Source: an uncultured Eubacteriales bacterium (GTDB lineage: Bacteria; Bacillota; Clostridia; Oscillospirales; CAG-272). From it: a DNA stretch of 8,626 nucleotides. The notes beneath the pieces are model-generated. The model saw only the letters and a list, made by a program, of their open reading frames with translations, had not been told where the DNA came from and ran no database searches. The stretch spans positions 1 through 8,626 of the forward strand of contig ONVJ01000045.1 of NCBI GenBank assembly GCA_900321265.1, read 5' to 3'. This document shows positions 6,496 through 8,626 of the stretch, one piece after another; position 1 is the stretch's first letter, and every line of letters starts with the position of its first letter. The translations under genes and the position numbers were made by a program.

Positions 6496-6504
6496 GTCGT
6501 CTTT

Positions 6505-7851
6505 TCAGGATTCGATAGTCTTTTTGAGAGAGTTGATCTCTGCCCGGTATGCCGAATCTGTTTTCATCTTCTTTTCGACCTTTTCGATCGATGCTATCAC
6601 GGTCGTGTGGTCGCGGTTGAATATCTTTCCGATGTTGTTCTGGGACATCTCGGTTATCTCGCGTATGAGATAAACGGCGATATGTCTTACCGAGACGATG
6701 TTCTGCGAACGCTTGAGACCGGTGATTTCTTCCTTCGTGAGACCGTATCTGTCGTAAAGTGCGGAGAAGATCTTCGAGACAGTGACTTCGGTGGGTATCT
6801 GGCCGTCGAGAAGGTCGGCGACGCAGGATTTTGCCGAGTCGAGATCGACGGTATTTCCGTCGACGAAATATTTTGCAGCCAGCTTCTTTATCGCGCCCTC
6901 GATCTGCCTGACGTTCGATCTGAGGTTTTCTGCGAGGAAGGTCAGGACGTCGTCGGGAAACTCGACTCCGACCTGTTCGGCCTTGTTTTTGATGATTGCG
7001 ATCCTGAGTTCGAGATCGGGCGGCTGGATGTCGGCGAGAAGGCCCCACTCGAATCTCGTCTTGAGTCTTTCTTCAAGAGTCTTCATTTCTCTCGGAGGGC
7101 GGTCGGAGGTCAGGATTATCTGCTTCCCGTCTTCGTAGAGAGCGTTGAAGGTGTTGAAGAATTCCTCCTGCGTGGAGGCTTTTCCGGCGATCGAGTGGAC
7201 GTCGTCGATCAGAAGTATGTCGCACTGGCGGTATTTGTTTCTGAAAACAGGCGTCTGGTTGAGGGACAGAGCCTCGATGAACTGGTTGGTGAACTCCTCG
7301 CCGGTGGTGAAGATTATCTTTACGTCGGGTTTGTTTTTGCTGATCCTGTCGTTTATCGCGTAGAGCAGGTGAGTTTTTCCGATCCCGCTGGGTCCGTAGA
7401 TGAAGAGAGGATTGTAGTTTGTCGCGGGGTGCTCGGCGACCGCCATACAGGCTGCGTGTGCGAACTTGTTCGATCCGCCGACGATGAAGTTGTCGAAGGT
7501 ATATTTGAAGTTATAGGGCGGGATCGTGCCTCCGTATGGGTCTTCGGGCGTCTTCGCGAGAGGATTTTCGGGAAGAGGGACCTGTTCGGGATGGCGGAGA
7601 TCGACCTGTACCGTTATCGGAAAACCGAGCTGGGCGCTGAACTCGGAGGTGATGTCGTTCAGAAATTTACTGTTGATCGTTCCGAGCTTGATCTTGGAAT
7701 CTGTCGTTATGTAGAGAGTGTCGCTGGTCTCATCGAATTTTTCCAGTCTGATCGAGTCGAACCAGAGTCTTATCGTGGATGCCGGAAGTCTGGTGCTGAA
7801 TGAATCCCTGACTGAGTTCCAGACCTCGGTCATTTCGTCGAGATAGGGCAT
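6505..7851 (-). CDS. dnaA: Chromosomal replication initiator DnaA
   Basis: DnaA binds DnaA boxes and melts the origin as an ATP-dependent filament. The 448 aa protein has the usual length and four-domain plan: domain I to about residue 80 (VWNSVRDSF...TIRLWFDSI), a short linker at about 81-115, an AAA+ domain at about 116-335, and a helix-turn-helix DNA-binding domain at about 355-448. Walker A is GPSGIGKT at 153-160 (many relatives have G-x-VGLGKT), Walker B is ILLIDD at 212-217, TSDRPP is at 248-253, and the KTRFEWGL segment at 264-271 carries the arginine finger. The DnaA signature reads FNRDHTTV at 411-418, one residue shorter than the common FGGRDHTTV. The start ATG (7851-7849) has an excellent AAGGAG (7864-7859) 7 nt upstream. 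It is probably the first gene of a leftward cluster reaching gyrA. Confidence 0.99.
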   Translation of the reverse strand: MPYLDEMTEVWNSVRDSFSTRLPASTIRLWFDSIRLEKFDETSDTLYITTDSKIKLGTINSKFLNDITSEFSAQLGFPITVQVDLRHPEQVPLPENPLAKTPEDPYGGTIPPYNFKYTFDNFIVGGSNKFAHAACMAVAEHPATNYNPLFIYGPSGIGKTHLLYAINDRISKNKPDVKIIFTTGEEFTNQFIEALSLNQTPVFRNKYRQCDILLIDDVHSIAGKASTQEEFFNTFNALYEDGKQIILTSDRPPREMKTLEERLKTRFEWGLLADIQPPDLELRIAIIKNKAEQVGVEFPDDVLTFLAENLRSNVRQIEGAIKKLAAKYFVDGNTVDLDSAKSCVADLLDGQIPTEVTVSKIFSALYDRYGLTKEEITGLKRSQNIVSVRHIAVYLIREITEMSQNNIGKIFNRDHTTVIASIEKVEKKMKTDSAYRAEINSLKKTIES

Positions 7852-7916
7852 GAGTGTTCTCCTTGAAAAAAAGGCATAACTATATATTTTTTGATAAATA
7901 ATATTAGATTTATAAT

Positions 7917-7945
7917 ATTATATCATAAGAAATATATTTTTACAA
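7917..7945 (-). promoter_or_regulatory. dnaA promoter, extended -10
   Basis: On the minus strand, TTGTAA (7945-7940) is followed by a 17-bp spacer and TATAAT (7922-7917). TG stands one base before the -10, giving the extended form TGATATAAT. Transcription would begin near 7910, leaving a leader of about 59 nt before the dnaA start. The -10 is perfect; the -35 matches TTGACA at four of six positions. Confidence 0.65.
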
Positions 7946-8027
7946 TATGTTTTTAAAAAATTTACAATTTTAACCGGTTTTGTCGACAATCAGCAGAGTT
8001 TTTGAAGCCCGGGAGGTCATTCGTTCA

Positions 8028-8056
8028 TTGCTTTTTCGGAAAAAAAGTGTTATACT
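8028..8056 (+). promoter_or_regulatory. Promoter of the alpha-galactosidase gene
   Basis: TTGCTT (8028-8033) and TATACT (8051-8056) are separated by exactly 17 bp, a good sigma-A-type promoter. Transcription would begin near 8063, giving a leader of about 85 nt. A partial match to the CcpA cre operator (AAAGCGTTTT, centred on 8101-8102) lies in that leader. Confidence 0.65.
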
Positions 8057-8147
8057 ATAAAAAATCGCCCTCAGGAGACTGCGCCGGGGACGAAAAAAAG
8101 CGTTTTTGAAGACCGAAAGAAAGACAGAAGGGAATAAGAATAAAGAG

Positions 8148-8626
8148 ATGATCGAATACTGCGAAAAATGGCGGAGCTTCTTTCTTGACGGAAAGAATTT
8201 TACCTATGCTCTGCGAGTGGCTTCCACCGGACATCTGACGAGGTCTTATTACGGTAAAAAGACCGCTCACGCCGATTATTCCTACTACAGACCCGAGATA
8301 GTGAAGAGCTTCAATCCCGTCATTCCGGGATCGAAACTGCTCTTTGAGGATATCATGCAGGAGTATTCCACCGAATATCTTGGGGACTATCGCGAGCCTG
8401 CTCTGATACCTGTCGACGAAGCGACCGGAAGCCGTGTCGCGGATCTGCGTTACGCCGGGTATTTTATCCTTCCCAAAAAGCCGGCGATAACCGGAATACC
8501 CACATCGCGCGGAGGAGAGACGCTCGTTATCAGGCTTGCCGACGGCATATCCGGGCTTGAGGTCTATCTCTACTATACAGTTTACGAAGAAGAAAACATC
8601 ATAACCAGAAGAGCCGAGATCGTCAA
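8148..8626 (+). CDS. Alpha-galactosidase, GH36 family, N-terminal part (runs off the right edge)
   Basis: GH36 alpha-galactosidases release terminal alpha-1,6-linked galactose from raffinose-type oligosaccharides and galactomannans. 159 codons are visible, covering only the N-terminal beta-sandwich domain; the catalytic barrel lies outside the window. Matching family segments are GHLTRSYYGKK at 28-38, QEYSTEYLGDYREPAL at 71-86 (family QEYPxYGxGDFRxPAL), GSRVADLRYAGY at 94-105, KPAITGIP at 111-118 and GLEVYLYYTVYEEENIITRRAEI at 136-158. No signal peptide is evident, so it is probably cytoplasmic. The ATG at 8148 places YYGKK where relatives have it, although GAAGGG is 15 nt upstream, a poor spacing; an in-frame TTG at 8106 is possible but less likely. 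It is transcribed away from dnaA from its own promoter. The family call is good; substrate detail is inference. Confidence 0.88.
   Translation, partial: MIEYCEKWRSFFLDGKNFTYALRVASTGHLTRSYYGKKTAHADYSYYRPEIVKSFNPVIPGSKLLFEDIMQEYSTEYLGDYREPALIPVDEATGSRVADLRYAGYFILPKKPAITGIPTSRGGETLVIRLADGISGLEVYLYYTVYEEENIITRRAEIV

Larger units (their letters stand above)
6402..6504. other. Probable oriC unwinding region between dnaA and dnaN
   Basis: This intergenic stretch carries, in order on the minus strand, a near-match DnaA box, a perfect DnaA box, a short G/C spacer, DnaA-trios and an AT-rich tract. That is the arrangement described as the basal origin unwinding system, first defined in B. subtilis, where the unwinding element also lies between dnaA and dnaN. 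All outward gene orientations in the window agree with an origin near dnaA. The elements are read directly; the function is inferred. Confidence 0.75.
7852..8147. other. Intergenic region between dnaA and the divergent alpha-galactosidase
   Basis: This region of 296 bp holds no gene. From dnaA outward it contains the dnaA leader and promoter, a strongly AT-rich block (about 7866-7972), two adjacent perfect palindromes (AACCGGTT at 7972-7979 and TTGTCGACAA at 7980-7989), and then the promoter and leader of the plus-strand gene. I found no perfect or 8-of-9 DnaA box here, so origin binding probably centres on the dnaA-dnaN side. The rpmH gene that commonly faces away from dnaA in Firmicutes is absent. 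Confidence 0.7.

Noticed and set aside
6607..7803. A 398-codon open frame on the plus strand opposite dnaA
   Set aside because: It lies wholly within an unmistakable dnaA, its translation resembles no family I recognise, and it is explained by the codon bias of the real gene.
8055..8270. A 71-codon minus-strand frame opposite the alpha-galactosidase start
   Set aside because: It overlaps the promoter, leader and conserved N-terminus of the plus-strand gene and has no ribosome site or recognisable content.

Overview
The window looks like the replication-origin region of a Gram-positive anaerobe of class Clostridia, perhaps order Oscillospirales. This rests on the gene set dnaA-dnaN-recF-remB-gyrB-gyrA, a RemB (DUF370) protein, and the DnaA sequence: a GPSGIGKT P-loop and an NRDHTTV DNA-binding signature of the kind I associate with Clostridia. 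The finer placement is inference from motif style only.

Layout. Seven genes run leftward on the minus strand, in transcription order: dnaA (7851-6505), dnaN (6401-5256), recF (5207-4074), remB (4099-3773), gyrB (3659-1551), a PfkB-family sugar kinase (1534-533) and the 5' part of gyrA (530-1, cut by the window edge). On the other side of an AT-rich intergenic region of about 300 bp, a GH36-type alpha-galactosidase gene starts on the plus strand (8148 to the window end, partial). All genes therefore point away from the dnaA area, as expected for leading-strand genes on both sides of an origin.

How the parts work together. DnaA is the initiator, DnaN the sliding clamp, RecF a recombination mediator that loads RecA at gaps, and GyrB/GyrA form DNA gyrase, which removes the supercoils made by replication. 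The dnaA-dnaN gap holds a textbook-looking origin unwinding element: a perfect DnaA box, a near-match box, a short CCC spacer, five consecutive DnaA-trio triplets and an (AT)n tract. dnaA has an extended -10 promoter in the AT-rich upstream region, and the divergent alpha-galactosidase has its own good sigma-A-type promoter.

Unusual points. A sugar kinase is inserted between gyrB and gyrA with 16-bp and 2-bp gaps. Inside that kinase gene lies a cluster of DnaA boxes, including two perfect boxes in inverted orientation 3 bp apart. The gyrA start sits in an imperfect 16-bp tandem duplication. GyrA has glycine at the position of E. coli Asp87. RemB appears to have lost its usual start codon and begins inside recF. 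GyrB has a long acidic N-terminal extension. The usual yaaA (S4-domain) gene between dnaN and recF and the usual rpmH upstream of dnaA are both absent from their normal places. I saw no tRNA, rRNA, CRISPR array, transposase or insertion sequence.
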